The notes under the pieces were generated by a model. The model did not search any database. It was not told where the DNA came from and was given only the letters and a program-made list of their open reading frames with translations. DNA of 64,000 nt, taken from the NCBI RefSeq assembly GCF_040412425.1, contig NC_089788.1, positions 73,077,220 to 73,141,219 of the forward strand, written 5' to 3'. The stretch comes from Macrobrachium rosenbergii. Lineage: Eukaryota; Arthropoda; Malacostraca; Decapoda; Palaemonidae. This document shows positions 46,497 to 60,100 of the stretch, one piece after another (position 1 is the stretch's first letter; every line of letters begins with the position of its first letter). Made by a program: the position numbers and the translations under genes.

Positions 46497-49320
46497 GTAC
46501 GTTTTTTATAACTGTCCATTTTTTAAGCTATATAAAACAGTTTTATGCATACTGTATTAATGAAAATGTTACAGGTCCATGAAGGTAGGTGTTACTTAAT
46601 TTAGAATACAGAACACTAGGCTGTACTTCACACAGTTTGTTGATAATGTGTAAGTTTTAACATATGATATACTGTATATACTACAATAGGCCATTATATA
46701 AATGTGTGCGCGCGCGTGTGTATTTGAAAATCAAAGATAAAATTTGTACTCTAATGACGGAGAAACACGGAAGAAATATGTACGCTTTTTATTTCTCACC
46801 AATGCCTAAACACTGGGCAACGATTTGCACACCTCAGAAAGCGAGCATGTGTGTGAAATTTAAAATTTTCAACTAGATCGAAATAAATACCGTACCATAA
46901 TAGTAATCAATTAGATTTAAGCTTTTAACTTATGCCATTCGCCATACAGCACGAAGGCTATGCATTTTAAAATCGATGACTAGAAAGAAACTTCGCTGGT
47001 GATACAGCAAATGAACAAGAACACAATTGATTGTTCTACAGAAGTATTTCAATCACATAAATGTGATTGTTTTGTTTCAAGCCTTCATAAAAAAAAAAAA
47101 AAAATTGCTATGAACCCCTAGTAGCAAGTTGGGTTAGTCAGATGTATACTGCCTTGTCTTTGTAAAGCCCATTGCCAATTTGCAATTAGGTCTGTTTGTT
47201 ACACTTTGTGTAAGTAGAGAAGTCTGTAATTCCAAGTTCAAGTTGTTTTGTTTACTGTACAGTATTGCCCTGATCAAGGTTCATTGTTGGCTTTGGCCAT
47301 TCACTTCCTATTTACCTCAGTCACTGGGAGAGCGAGCCTATAAAGTAATTTTCTTCGTGTTTGTGCATATTGGTTTTAACATTTCATTCTCGTTGTTATT
47401 ATGCATCAGCATATTTGTGTTTGTCAAGATAGTAACCGTTGCAGGACACCCAGTCATAAGTTTTTTTTTTCTTATTGAGGAAAAGGTATTATTTTGGTTA
47501 ACTTTGTGCGTACAAGCTACGTTCTTCGGTGATTGATTGGCTGCCAGATTAGTCAACAGCCAGTGTTGCTAAGATCAGACCTGAATCTGAAGGGGCTTAT
47601 CGCTCCTTGAAGCACTGTAGTAGCTGGCTGCCGTGCTTTCGTTACAGTGCGTCATTAACATCCATCTTGCCCATCAACCAGGTCTAAGTCGAGCCCTGAT
47701 TCATCCCATTTGTTAATAAAATATTAAAAACTTAGATTCTATTGTCAGTTTATTCTTTCAGGGCAGTTTCCTACTCCAGAGGTTCGAGAAATCCAGCATG
47801 AGCATGCTTTTGTAATTGGTTCAAGCAGTGTGGGCTGTTGTTAGTCACAGTCCAATCCATAGACAGCTTAGGTTTTTGCATGACCATTGATGGTTTCTGA
47901 CTCATTGTGTCTGTTCTGACATTTTTCTTGAGTCTGCTGGAACAACCATTTGTGTGTGTGTGTGTGTGTGTCCTACCATTGTTCATGACTTCATTCATGA
48001 CAGTGGCTGCTGCATGGATAACTTGACTGCTTCCGTGCCATTTACCTAGTCATGGTTCATGTCAAGAACTGGGTTTTCATCTGCCCAGATCTTGGTACCC
48101 ATAATACAGTACCTGTACTACAGTCTTTTTCTTTCAACCACAGAATGTTCTTTGGCATTTGCTCCTCTCCTTGAGGTCACTGTCTCACCATCCTTTGAGG
48201 CTTTCTGTAAAGGAAGAGGCTCCTAACAGTGACAAATCTTTGTTTGTTTGCTATTTGACTTTGGTTTTTCCACAGATCAAAGTGCATCTGACAGTTGCTC
48301 CATGATGATGGCTTATGGGGACTCACTTAGCCCATTTTCAATTTACTTTTGAAATGTCAGTTAATATTTGAGTGGGATTCTTGCTCCTCCCACCAGAGGA
48401 GTAGGCAGTCAGCTGGCTCAGTGTTTGAGAGAAATCTGATAAAATATTCTTAGGCTCTGTGACTTTGGGTGTCTTGCCATGCTTTTCTCCTAGATTTTTC
48501 ATTTTCTGCCCCTGGAGGTGTTCTCAAGTAGCACTTCCAGCAGTTTGTCTCTTTCCTTCCTTTTGTTCATGTCCACCCTCTCTTGAGTCTCTGGAATTGG
48601 ACTCTTTCAACACTTCCTGCTTGTGAGTTGGTGGATGTTTCTCAGGAGGCCCCTGCCTAACTGAGGATCAACACCCTCGTGATTGTTAGAGCCTTTCTCT
48701 GCTGTTTTACTTTATCAGGGGGTGTATTTTCTTGGAAGTACCCACCCAGGGATATGTCTACCGGTGCTTTCTTTACTTTTGGAATCTACCCAAATGTCAA
48801 AGGTTGTCGTTAGCTTCTTTGGCCACATTCTACAAGAAATGGGACATAGTATCTTGGTCTTCCATTCTCTTCAAATGCTCCTGTTTGTTCCCCCTCCCAT
48901 AATCTTGATTAAGGCTAATTATAGTGACTTTGTTTTTACAGCAAACTCTCTTTTTAAAGTACAACAAGGTATGATGTAAACCCAATAAACATAATTTCCA
49001 GGGGACCCCTCCCTTCCCTTCACTTCAGACTCTGGTTGGCACTGAAGAATGAGGACTATGGCTTATGGCAGGCAGTTGACTTGGAGCTGGACGTATGTGG
49101 CAAGAAAATTCTTTTCATGTTGGTCCTCATAAATTGAGATTATGCTTAAACTTTCAAAGGAAAACACTAATCTGATAAGTGGTCGGGACTATGAATATGT
49201 CCGAGAATTGGGGATATTGTGGTTTATTGTCCTTGAGTGCCGTATATTCAATACTTTTTAATGTTTTTGAAATTTTCAAAGGGTATTGCCAATAAATTAT
49301 ATTTTCCCACTATGCTGCAG
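46497..49320. other. Unassigned; short (GT)n near 47949-47970
   Basis: Open frames up to 118 codons (47180-47536) are T-rich and hydrophobic with no known domain. No repeat family recognised. Confidence 0.4.
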
Positions 49321-49425
49321 GAAAATGAAAGTATCACAGAGCTTAGAAAACCTCATTGCTTCGTCTGTTTATGGCAGCAATTGCCGATGGGATGAACCTC
49401 TGTTGTCTTGGAGGAATGAAATGTG

Positions 49426-52400
49426 ATGTGTAAAGCAAATCAGAATGTGAGAGAGCTGATGTTCCTGAATGAGGTCTCCTTGATCTCCTGTGGTCATATC
49501 CTGATAAGGTATGTAAAGGGAATAAAAGTTGGTATATAACTAAGCTTTTTTTTTATAGTATTAAGTGCCCATGAAAGGCTACTAATATGATTAGTGATGT
49601 TTACCACATTAATATTCTTGGTTAATTTCAGCTTAAATTCTTCCATAGTCTCTTGTACGTGAATGATACACGAGCATTTGTCTTAAGACTCCTTAAGTGA
49701 GCAGTCAGCTTCTGCGTCTGACAAAATTTGAGCAGAAAAAATAAAGCCATTAGGTTATATGAAACTTTGTATATTTTATATACAGCTTATTTAATAAAGA
49801 CAGCATAGTGTAGGATTGTTCATGTAATCAAGTGATGGACTTCATTAGCTTGTAACAAGCGAGAAGATCTCCTGTGTATTTATGATAGAGATGTGAACTT
49901 TCTCAGAATTTGTCACATAACTAGAGATTTATGTTATACTGGTTTTTATATTCATAATTGCTTAGTCTGGCATGTACAAGAGGTATATTAAATATGGTGT
50001 AGATTTTTAAAATAACTAAAGGTTCTCAATTTTTTTCCAGGACACTGTATGATGGGAATGTTGATCAAGGTTTCCGCCATGTTTGCCAAGCCAAGTGGGT
50101 AAGGTTTTTTCCTTTTACCAGAAGTAATTGTATGCTGAATGTTTCTGTGGAAAGGAAATTAGACAAATAGGAAGGGAAGAAAAGTCTAAGCACAGTACAA
50201 GACATGAAGCTAAGTACAGTACTTTCTTACTGGCATGTAGTTTAAATGTGAGTCACAGAATAAGGCAGGCAAGGAAGACATGGTATGTACGTGTAAAATC
50301 ACTAGATTGAAAGCTTCCTCTATTATCCTCCACTTTTGTAGTGCCTTTTCAGTAACTAGACTTCGTACGCTGTTGAGTGCCTTCCCAAGATCTGAAACAT
50401 ACTGGAACCTTTTTTCCCACTGTACTTGTCATGCAAGCATCTTATGATAGAGACAGCATTTCTTGTTTCTGTTATGAAGCCAAAGTGAACTGTCAATTTT
50501 AGGCATTTTCTCAGTCCCTCGGTTTTTCTGAAATACTTGCGTGCTGGACGTCGAGTTATTTCATTATGCAATAATAGTCGTTTACTTTAAAAACAATTGT
50601 CTATATAAGGTCTATATCAGTAAATCCAAGATCTGAAGACTGCTCAAAATCTTGAGTAAATCAGGTTCCAGCTGATGAAGGCAAACAATTTCTCAAACCA
50701 GTTAACATTAAGTTATCCGCTAAAATCTCTGATATTCAAGTGAGAGTTTTTTTGCTAATCTGTTACATAAATATCACGATGTTTGGGAAAGTTGTACTTA
50801 AAAGGAATTGATTTCTTAGTGATTATATTAGAGTTGAATCAAATAAGAGCCGAACGTGAAGAGCTTTGTGTTAGTTTTTGCATACATTGCAGAGCTATAA
50901 TTCAGTATTCCTATACCGAATACAGTTTGATATTTTGTTCTTGCTAGGCGATAAATAGGTATTTTAGTTTTTGTATTTTCTCGGGTAGTTCTCATCGAAT
51001 ACCTTTAGTTGATGACGGTGGATGGTATACTGCCTACAGTACTCCATGTGGTAGTTTTAAGTTGTTCAGTATGTATTTTGGGTTGAGATATACACACACA
51101 CACACACCACGATTGCTTGCGTGATAACTTCCGTTTTGCAGGTAGGTTATGTGCAAATGATGGTTTAGTTGTTTTTGTAAGCGCTTAGGAGTAACAGTTT
51201 TCTAGTTAGTATCGTTTTTACCGAAGTTCGGAAAGTTCAGTTATTGTTTTTACGTTAGTTCGTGCAGTTCAATTTGAGTTAGCCTCCCTAAATGTAAGCA
51301 ATGTGGTCTTAATAGCTAGTTTAAGTTAAGTTAAAATAGCAGTTATAGTGATTTTCCCTAAGCCAGCCACAGTTAATGGTGGTCATTAGTACTAGGGGAT
51401 AACTTTTTACTAAAGGAGTTTTTCTTATAACATATTATTCCATTGAATTAACAAAGAATGATGTTGAAATTCTTGTTAGAATAGTTTACAAACACAGGAT
51501 AGTTTTGATACACTTAAATGGTTTTTGTTCCCCAGTTTAAGTGTTGATTACTACATTTTGGTTCCTGATAGCAATCCATTTTTTCTTTACCACTTATGAA
51601 TGTTTTATTACAAATAATATTTTTAGGTACAGTCACGTAAACAGTGGTCAAGTTAGTGTTTTTTTTTGTCATTGGTGCATAAGTCAAGGCTATAGTAATA
51701 TATTTTATACAACACCAAGTCTGGTGACATTTTGTGTTACTAAGTAGTTTACCTAGAGTAAGAGTTTCAAGGTAAGCTGAGGGCTAAATGATATTGTAAA
51801 CCATCCAGAACATCAATTTGAACAGTCAGATTATTGCAAATTGTTGTAGTGCTTCATTACTTTTGTAATTGTCATGGCATGGTCTAGTCAGAGGCTTGAG
51901 TTGAGCATCTAAAATGGCATAAGGCTCACCCATCCCATGTAAACGCATGGTACCGTTTTTTGTAGTGGGTACTGTTGTGTGAGCAAGGGTGTAGTATTGT
52001 ATACTGAGTGTTGTCCAGGTATCAGAGGACTTGTAAGCGGGAAAGTGTATATAATTGCTCTCTCTGAAGCAAGATTGTTTTGAAATCCATTTGTTAATTG
52101 AGTTAAGGTTGGAGACATAATGACAAATTTTCGTCCTAATGGCTTTTCAAAGCTTGATAACCTCTACTTTCTTAGGTTCTCGAAAGTACCGGTATATGTG
52201 TTCTGTCTGTGATTTGAGAGAATTCTTTGAATTTCTCGAGGTGCCTAAGGAGAACTGCATATGTTGGTTATTTGCTGAAGTGATTTTATATAGTAACTTT
52301 TAGACATTTTATTCCACAGTAGCCTCTCTCTGTCTTTTAAATTAAAATGGGCTGTCTTTTGGGAATTCTGCATGATCTCTTTAGCCCATATGTATACTGT

Positions 52401-52907
52401 ACTGTATAGAACTGACAGCATCAGAAAATATACAAGTTCATTTGAATCATGTTAGGAATCCAACTGAGGGCCTGAACTGACTGTTATTCCCATTTAATAT
52501 AGCTATATCTATGAGGAGGAAACATTAGCAATATTTGAATCGAGAAAAACATTGATGAAAGTGTGTGAAACATATCCTGTAATTTGGTCATTTTGGGAAC
52601 CTACTAGACTAACATTAGTTCTCAGCGTTCCTTCTATCCAGCAGCTCTTAGTCGTGAAGCATTAAATGAGACTTTACTCTATTCCCCAAGAAGGTTAAAA
52701 ATAAGTGTCAAGTTAAAGATTCATATGTAAGTGTTTTGGTAAATGCCCACAATTATTCAGTAAGATTAATGTATGTCCTTTGCATTCCAGGTAACTTTGC
52801 TTGAAGAGCAAGAGTTCTTCATTGAAGAAATATATCCAATATCTTTTTCCTGCCGGCATATCACCACTGCTTCAAAAATACTCTCCTGTCAAGCTACAGA
52901 TCTTTAA
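49426..52907 (+). CDS. Candidate three-exon gene, 85 codons, function unknown
   Basis: Model: 49426-49508, 50041-50098, 52791-52907 (258 bases). The first exon opens at an acceptor near 49320 (CCCACTATGCTGCAG) and ends at AAG|GTATGT. Exon 2 lies between ATTTTTTTCCAG and TGG|GTAAGG, exon 3 follows TTTGCATTCCAG. Phases match at both junctions, and one frame stays open from ATG 49426 (MCKANQNVREL) through LYDGNVDQGF to the stop at 52905 (ending CQATDL). In-frame stops upstream in the first exon put the start there. The protein is small, with no signal peptide or recognisable domain. These could also be exons of a non-coding transcript or of a larger gene in another frame. Support comes only from splice signals and frame agreement. 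Confidence 0.35.
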
Positions 52908-54824
52908 TTTGACTTGTACATCAATACCCATAGATCTTGGCTAACGTAATTCAAGACAGGGACTATGTTGTAGGTATGAATTGTCAGGGAGACACCGTCT
53001 TTTTGTAGGGGTTTTTAAATCTTGATCTTTGGGACTTTGAGGAAGGTTGAAGTTTATGATACTTGCTTGGCAAATGGATGCAGAAAACCTACTAAGGATG
53101 ACCCGTGTAGGCTGCAGATCATACTTTTCATGCTGTTGACTTGGGGTTTTATATGAGTTCTGGTCTTAAAGCTATGGAAATCGACGTGCAAGTTTACGAC
53201 AGTAAGGTTTTTGTAATAAGACAAATTTAAGATGGAAGTTTTGTATTATAGAGTACAGTATAATTAATCAATAGTAGTTTAGGTTTTGCGATTGTTAATG
53301 AGACTAGATTGCGATATTGGTGTTCTGCATTTATGACAGTAGATTTCCATACATAGAAATCATTGGCAGTATAACTTGTGGTGTGGTCTAGTTTTGGATA
53401 AATATTGCTCTAGTATTGTGGAGTAGGAAATTAGAAAAGAATTAGTTCCGCATAGCAATTTTTGGTATTCATGGATACTTTTGTGCTCATATTGTTTTGG
53501 TGACAATTTCTTTTCAGCTTTTATTGGGTAAGAGTGGAGTTAAGATTTAACAGGCAGTTACTGGTTTTGTAATGAGAATTAAGTTTGTAACAGTTGAGGT
53601 ACATGGGGTTACATTAGTTTGTCAGTCAGTTTGTATTGATAGTTATTAGTTTGCATGTGTCTTTTGTTATGTATTTGCAGTAAGAGCTTTAGCAATGTCT
53701 TGGCCACCTATCGGTAACCATCACTTTCTGGGAGTGAGTGGCTATTGAAGACTCAGCTTTTTTACTATTGCCTTTTTTTATGGTCTGAATATACTCCATA
53801 GTGAAAGTATTGGTTAAAAACTGCTTTCTTGTCAGGTCTCTGGTTAAAAACGTATTCCTTTGTCAGTTGCTTTTGCTCATTCTCTGTAAACTGTAAGATG
53901 CCATGTTTTAGAATGTATATATTATGCAATGCAGGATACTTTTGTATTTAAATTCTCACACTGTTACTAGAATGATATGCCATTGTGGGTTCTGTATTTT
54001 TGGCTGAGTTTTGAGTATACTGCAGTATTGATTTTTTCTTTCAAGTACTGAAGCATTGTCTTGCATTTTTCTCATTGTGGTTTTGTCTTCCTGTCAGCAC
54101 TTGGTAAAAAGAAGTACTTAAAAGAGAGGGTGTTACTTAAGAACCCAGTGGTCCAGGTTACATTATGGTTGTACCAGTAGTAAGGTTTCGTAGATATAAA
54201 CCTAAGAGGCTTTTCCAAGGATTTTGCAAAACCCCAATTTAGATGGAGAGTCCTTTTGTCTGTTGGATGAGCACGCTCTGTGAGTAGAACTATTTTTTGT
54301 TGTCCTCATCACAATATAAACTTTTTTTTTGAGGCATTAGCTGTGCTTTTATACCATAATCTGAATCGCACCATAAGTATGATTATTTTACTTTGAAACG
54401 TCCCTTCCCTCTTTTCTTGACTAGAGGGTAAACTCAAGCATGTGATGACATTGTTTAAAGTTTTGTTATTGAGGAAGAATGGTATATAGTTGAGTTCATT
54501 CATGCAGATTGAAATCGTCTTGAATGAGGTCTTGACAGTTGGCCATGAACTGGCAACCATTTAAAGTCACTGTTGTTCTTTGGCTGGTGAATTTGAATGC
54601 GTGAACAGACTAGACTTGTTAGCTGATGCATAGCCATTAACTGTGTTATGCAGTACCCCAGATCTTCTGTCTATTTGGTCTTGCGTGTTTGGGTGAGAGT
54701 TTGCTCATGACTATTGACCACTGATGTATTTATCTAGAGGGCAGCCAGTTTGTAAAGTACCTCGTAAAAACCTGTCAAGTTCGTGTATTGTAACAGCCAC
54801 AGTTATTATTTTATGAAGCTCCTG
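52908..54824. other. Unassigned (possible 3' UTR then spacer)
   Basis: T-rich, no repeat family or coding region recognised. Confidence 0.4.
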
Positions 54825-54955
54825 ATGAGATTGGTAACTGCGAGGTTTTGCTTATGTTACACCTTTCGAACTTTTTACTGTCAGTTTCTGTTTCAGCACT
54901 GAATGACCTCAGGTCCCAGTACTTGGCCTTGGGCCTGAATTCTATTCCGACTAGA
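54825..54955 (+). repeat. Dispersed repeat B, short copy
   Basis: AACTGCGAGGTTTTGCTTAT, then CAGCACTGAATGACCTCAGG and GGTCCCAGTACTTGGCCTTG. Confidence 0.8.
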
Positions 54956-57199
54956 TTAGCCTTTTCTGCCTGTTTTGGCCGAGGTTCAGTACTGTAGGAA
55001 AAGCTAATTACTTTTCAAATTTTTCAATAGTAATTTTATCTTCAGTTAGAAAAATAAATTCATGCACGAAACTAGGTGCATTTACACAAGTGGTGCCGTT
55101 TGATTTTGTCATCTTTGTTCTATTCATCAGTGGTCTTGCTGAATTTGGTCTTAAGTGATGTTCCTTTGTTTTCAAGACTATTCAAATCACAGTTGAGATT
55201 ATTTCTTTTTAGTTCTCATGCCTTGATTTCTCGATGCAAAATTCATGCAGAGCCCATCAACGTACGCTTCTGTACGTGCCGTTCACTAAAGAAAGGTTTA
55301 CACGTCCCTAACTGTAAAATTGTGGTTAGGTCTTGGCAGTAATATTGTTGCCAGTTCCAATAAGTGATAATTATGAATTACCCTCATTTTCTTTTTCTGT
55401 GTTAGTTTAATATAGAAACGTTACTAAAAGTTTTTAGTGGTATTCTTTGTCATTTTACTTTTGACATGTCAAAATGTTTTAGTAATGTCCATGATCCAGC
55501 ACTTGATTTCCATCCCTTTAGGAATACAATTCTCTTGTAAATTAAATTTTATTTCTGTTCATGTTTTTGAAGATGCATGAACGATTCGTCATGGTAGATT
55601 CAAATGTTAGGCTCTCGTTTTTCAGTGACCTACCTCTTACATTCTGTATCTACTGTAATTCAGCTCTCCACAATGTCACCATCCTCTCCATTGTCCTCTC
55701 AAAATGGGTACTTTCTCATGTGCTGCTGGGGAATGTTTCCTGAGATAAAGTAGAAACATTTGTCAGGCTAAGTATCACTGCTACATTTTTGGGGTTTGGC
55801 CAGTGGATCTACATTTTGTCCATGTAGACTAACATAAGGCATCAATAATAAGTTTCTCTCTCTCTCTCAGGAGTTGAGAATTAACCATGATAGTGAAGTC
55901 ATATTTGAAGGTTTGATTCATAAGTAAAATTGTAAACTTTGGTAGTCTTATTTGTGTAGACATAGTAAGCCGTAATGCAGTTCATTTTACTCGTAACGCT
56001 ATGAAAACTGCCTGTAACAAATGCTGTTTTCATGGAGTGAATGTATTCCGTTATTAAAGTATCCTAATTTTGTATGAAGTGGTGTCATACAATGCCTGTC
56101 AGTGAAGGAAAGGTATGGAAAGTAAAAACTTAAAGAAAATAACCTACCATTGAAAGTTAGGTTAAAGAAGAAGCCAAAGGAAGATTGATTTTTGTAGTGT
56201 GGGATGGAGAATCTTTTACGCACGAGTTAGCTATTGCACTGATTAATTGTAATGAGTAACTGACTTACAAATCTGTAATGATTTTGATTGTACGATCGCA
56301 TTTTTAAAACTGATGACTTGCAAGAAATGGAAGTTTTCCCCATACAATTGAATAGTGTTTTGCATTATACTATTACTGTGATCTTTGTTCCTAGGTATAT
56401 TAAAATATTGATAAGTTTTTACTTTTAATGTGTGCAAATAAGACTATTAATATATAACAGGACACTTTTTTTTTATTTAAACCTAACCATACATACAAAA
56501 TTTTAAAAATAATTTGAACTATACACATTTGTTTTCGAGACCAAGTCAAAGTTGTTTACTAAGCTTGAATGCTCCAATGGTAAAGTCCCCTTCCTCAAGC
56601 TTTCCCAGTACATTCCCATTTTCTGTCAGACTACTATGAGCAGTCAAAGAAAACTTGTGCACAACGTCCAGCAAGGGATGGCGTTGGGTAGTTATGTTAA
56701 CAAGCCTTAGCTAACATTCTCTCGCGACTTTCGTATTAAAGAATGTCTGCATAACCGCCAGTCTTATGAATTGTGTGAACCCCTAGTTTTACATCCAGAC
56801 TATAAACAACAATGACAATAAACCATTATAACCTATGAAAACTTGCAGTTTCAGCATACATCTAGGCCCGTTGTTTTTTCTGCTGATAAATCTAGTGACT
56901 GCGAAACCATCTTGCCCCTATTCCAGGTTGTGCGGATAGCCTATGTTATACCCATAGTAGTTTTCTATGAATTACCTGTGAAAATACCTAAGGATCTTAC
57001 ACCCACTTCATGATTTCTAGACAATTTTCAGGGATTAAGCATACACCAGATTCGACTGTAGTCCCTTTTTCTCTATATAGGCTATCCTACAAAATTACCT
57101 ACAGTTTGGACACAAAACACAAGGGTTCTATATTTCCCATGGATTACCAAAGATAAATTCAGATCAAACACCTAGTAATTTTTCCTACCATTTTCTATG
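54956..57199. other. Unassigned, grading into degenerate satellite
   Basis: No gene recognised. From about 56870, fragments such as AAATCTAGTGACTG and CCATTTTCTATGGA resemble the satellite that follows. Confidence 0.4.
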
Positions 57200-60100
57200 G
57201 ACAAAAATTGAGACTTAAAACAGAAATAATCAATCATCCCATATTCTATGAATATCTTGCTTAAAATATTCTAGGGCAACTTAACATACACAATGGTTGT
57301 AGTCTTTGTTCCTATTTTCTTCAGTTTAATTACTTGAAAAAATCTAGGGTGATTTAACATACGCAATGGTCCTACCCTTCCTGTTCCCATTTTCTATATG
57401 TATCTGGGGGGACTTAAAATAAAACCACCCTACTGTTCCCAACTTCCATGGATTAAAATAAATTCTAGGGCAACTCAACATACACTGTGGTTGTAGTCTT
57501 TCCTATTTTCTTTGGTTTACTTGAAAAAATCTAGGGTTTCTTAACATATACAATGGTCCTACTCTTCCTGTTCCCATTTTCTTTGGTTAACTTACTAGAA
57601 AAATCTAGGGTGATTTAACATATGCAATGGTTGTAGTCTGTTCCCATTTTCTTCTGTTTAATTACTTGAAAAAATCTAGGGTCTTAACATATACAATGGT
57701 CCTACTCTTTGTTCCCATTTTCTTTGGTTAACTTACTAGAAAAATCTAGGGTGATTTAACATATGCAATGGTTGTAGTCTTTGTTCCTATTTCCTTCAGT
57801 TTAATTACTTGAAAAAATCTAGGGTGTCTTAACATATACAATGGTCCTACTCTTCCTGTTCCCATTTTCTTTGGTTAACTTACTAGAAAAATCTAGGGTG
57901 ATTTAACATATGCAATGGTTGTAGTCTTTGTTCCTGTTTTCTTCAGTTTAATTACTTGAAAAAACCTAGGTGTCTTAACTTATATAATAGTCCTACTCTT
58001 CCTGTTCCCATTTTCTTTGGTTTACTAGAAAAATCTAAGGTGATTTAACATATGCAATGGTTGTAGTGTTCCAATTTTCTCCGGTTTAATTACTTGAAAA
58101 AATCTAGGGTGTCTTAACATATACAATTGTCCTCTCTTCCTGTTCCAATTTTCTTTGGTTAACTTACTAGAAAAATCTAGGGTGATTTAACATATGCAAT
58201 GGTTGTAGGTGGTCCTATTTTCTTGTTTAATTACTTGAAAAAATCTAGGGTGTCTTAACATATAAATGGTCCTACTCTTCCTGTTCCCATTTTCTTTGGT
58301 TAACTTACTAGAAAAATCTAGGGTGATTTAACATATGCAATGGTTGTAGTCTTTGTTCCTGTTTTCTTCAGTTTAATTACTTGAAAAAACCTAGGGTGTC
58401 TTAACTTATATAATAGTCCTACTCTTCCTGTTCCCATTTTCTTTGGTTTACTAGAAAAATCTAAGGTGATTTAACATATGCAATGGTTGTAGTGTTCCAA
58501 TTTTCTCCGGTTTAATTACTTGAAAAAATCTAGGGTGTCTTAACATATACAATTGTCCTACTCTTCCTGTTCCAATTTTCTTTGGTTAACTTACTAGAAA
58601 AATCTAGGGTGATTTAACATATGCAATGGTTGTAGGTGGTCCTATTTTCTTGTTTAATTACTTGAAAAAATCTAGGGTGTCTTAACATATAAATGGTCCT
58701 ACTCTTCCTGTTCCCATTTTCTTTGGTTAACTTACTACAAAAATCTAGGGTGATTTAACATATGCAATGGTTGTAATCTTTGTTCCTATTTTCTTCAGTT
58801 TACTTGAAAAAACCTGTGTCTAACATATACAATGGTTCTTCCTGTTCCCATTTTCTTTGGTTAACTTACTAGAAAAATCTAGGGTGATTTAACATATGCA
58901 AAAATCTGTTCCCATTTTCTTTGGTTTACTTGAAAAAAACTCTAGGGTGTCTTTACATATACAATGGTCCTACTCTTCCTGTTCCAATTTTCTTTGGTTA
59001 ACTTACTAGAAAAATCTAAGGTGATTTAACATATGCAATGGTTGTAATCTGTTCCTATTTTCTTTGGTTTTACTTGAAAAAATCTAGGGTGTCTTAACAT
59101 ATACAATGGTCTTTGTTCCCATTTTCTTTGGTTAACTTACTAAAAATCTAGGTGATTTAACATATGCAATGGTTGTAATCTTTGTTCCTAAAAAATCTAG
59201 GGTGTCTTAACATATACAATGGTCTTCTCTTCCTGTTCCCATTTTCTTTGGTTAACTTACTAGAAAAATCTAGGGTGATTTAACATATGCAATGGTTGTA
59301 GTCTGTTCCTATTTTATTGTTTAATTACTTGAAAAAATCTAGGGTGTCTTAACATATACAATGGTCCTCCTCTTCCCATTTTCTTTGGTTAACTTACTAG
59401 AAAAACCTAGGGTGATTTAACATATGCAATGGTTGGTGTTCCAATTTTCTTCAGTTTACTGGAAAAAATTCTAGGGTGTCTTTTCATATACAATGGTCCT
59501 ACTCTTCCTGTTTCCATTTCCTTTGGTTAACTTACTACAAAAAAATCTAGGGTGATTTAACATATGCAATGGTTGATCTTTGTTCCTATTTTCTTTGGTT
59601 TACTTTAAAAAAAACTAGGGGGTGTTAACATATACAATGGTCCTACTCTTCCTGTTCCCATTTTCTTTGGTTAACTAGAAAAATCTAGGGTGATTTAACA
59701 TACACAATGGTTGGTGTTTCCAGTTTCTTTGGTTTACTTCCTTGAAAAAAATCTAGGGTCTCTTTACATATACAATGGTCCTACTCTTCATTGCCATTTT
59801 CTTTGGTTCTCACAAATCTAGGGTGATTTAACATATGCAATGGTTGTAGTCTGTTCCTATTTTCTTTGGTTTACTTGAAAAAATCTAGGGTGATTTAACA
59901 TATGCAAGGGTTGTAGTCTGTTCCCATTTTCTTTAGATTACTATATGTATTTGGGGCAACTTAAAATATAACCACCCTACCATACTACTTCCTAATTTTT
60001 ATTAATAACTAAACAATTCTGGGGCAACTTGAGATACACAAAGGTTGTAGTATTTGATAGGCTACTGTTTTCTCTAGTTAACTTACTGGAAAAATCTAGA

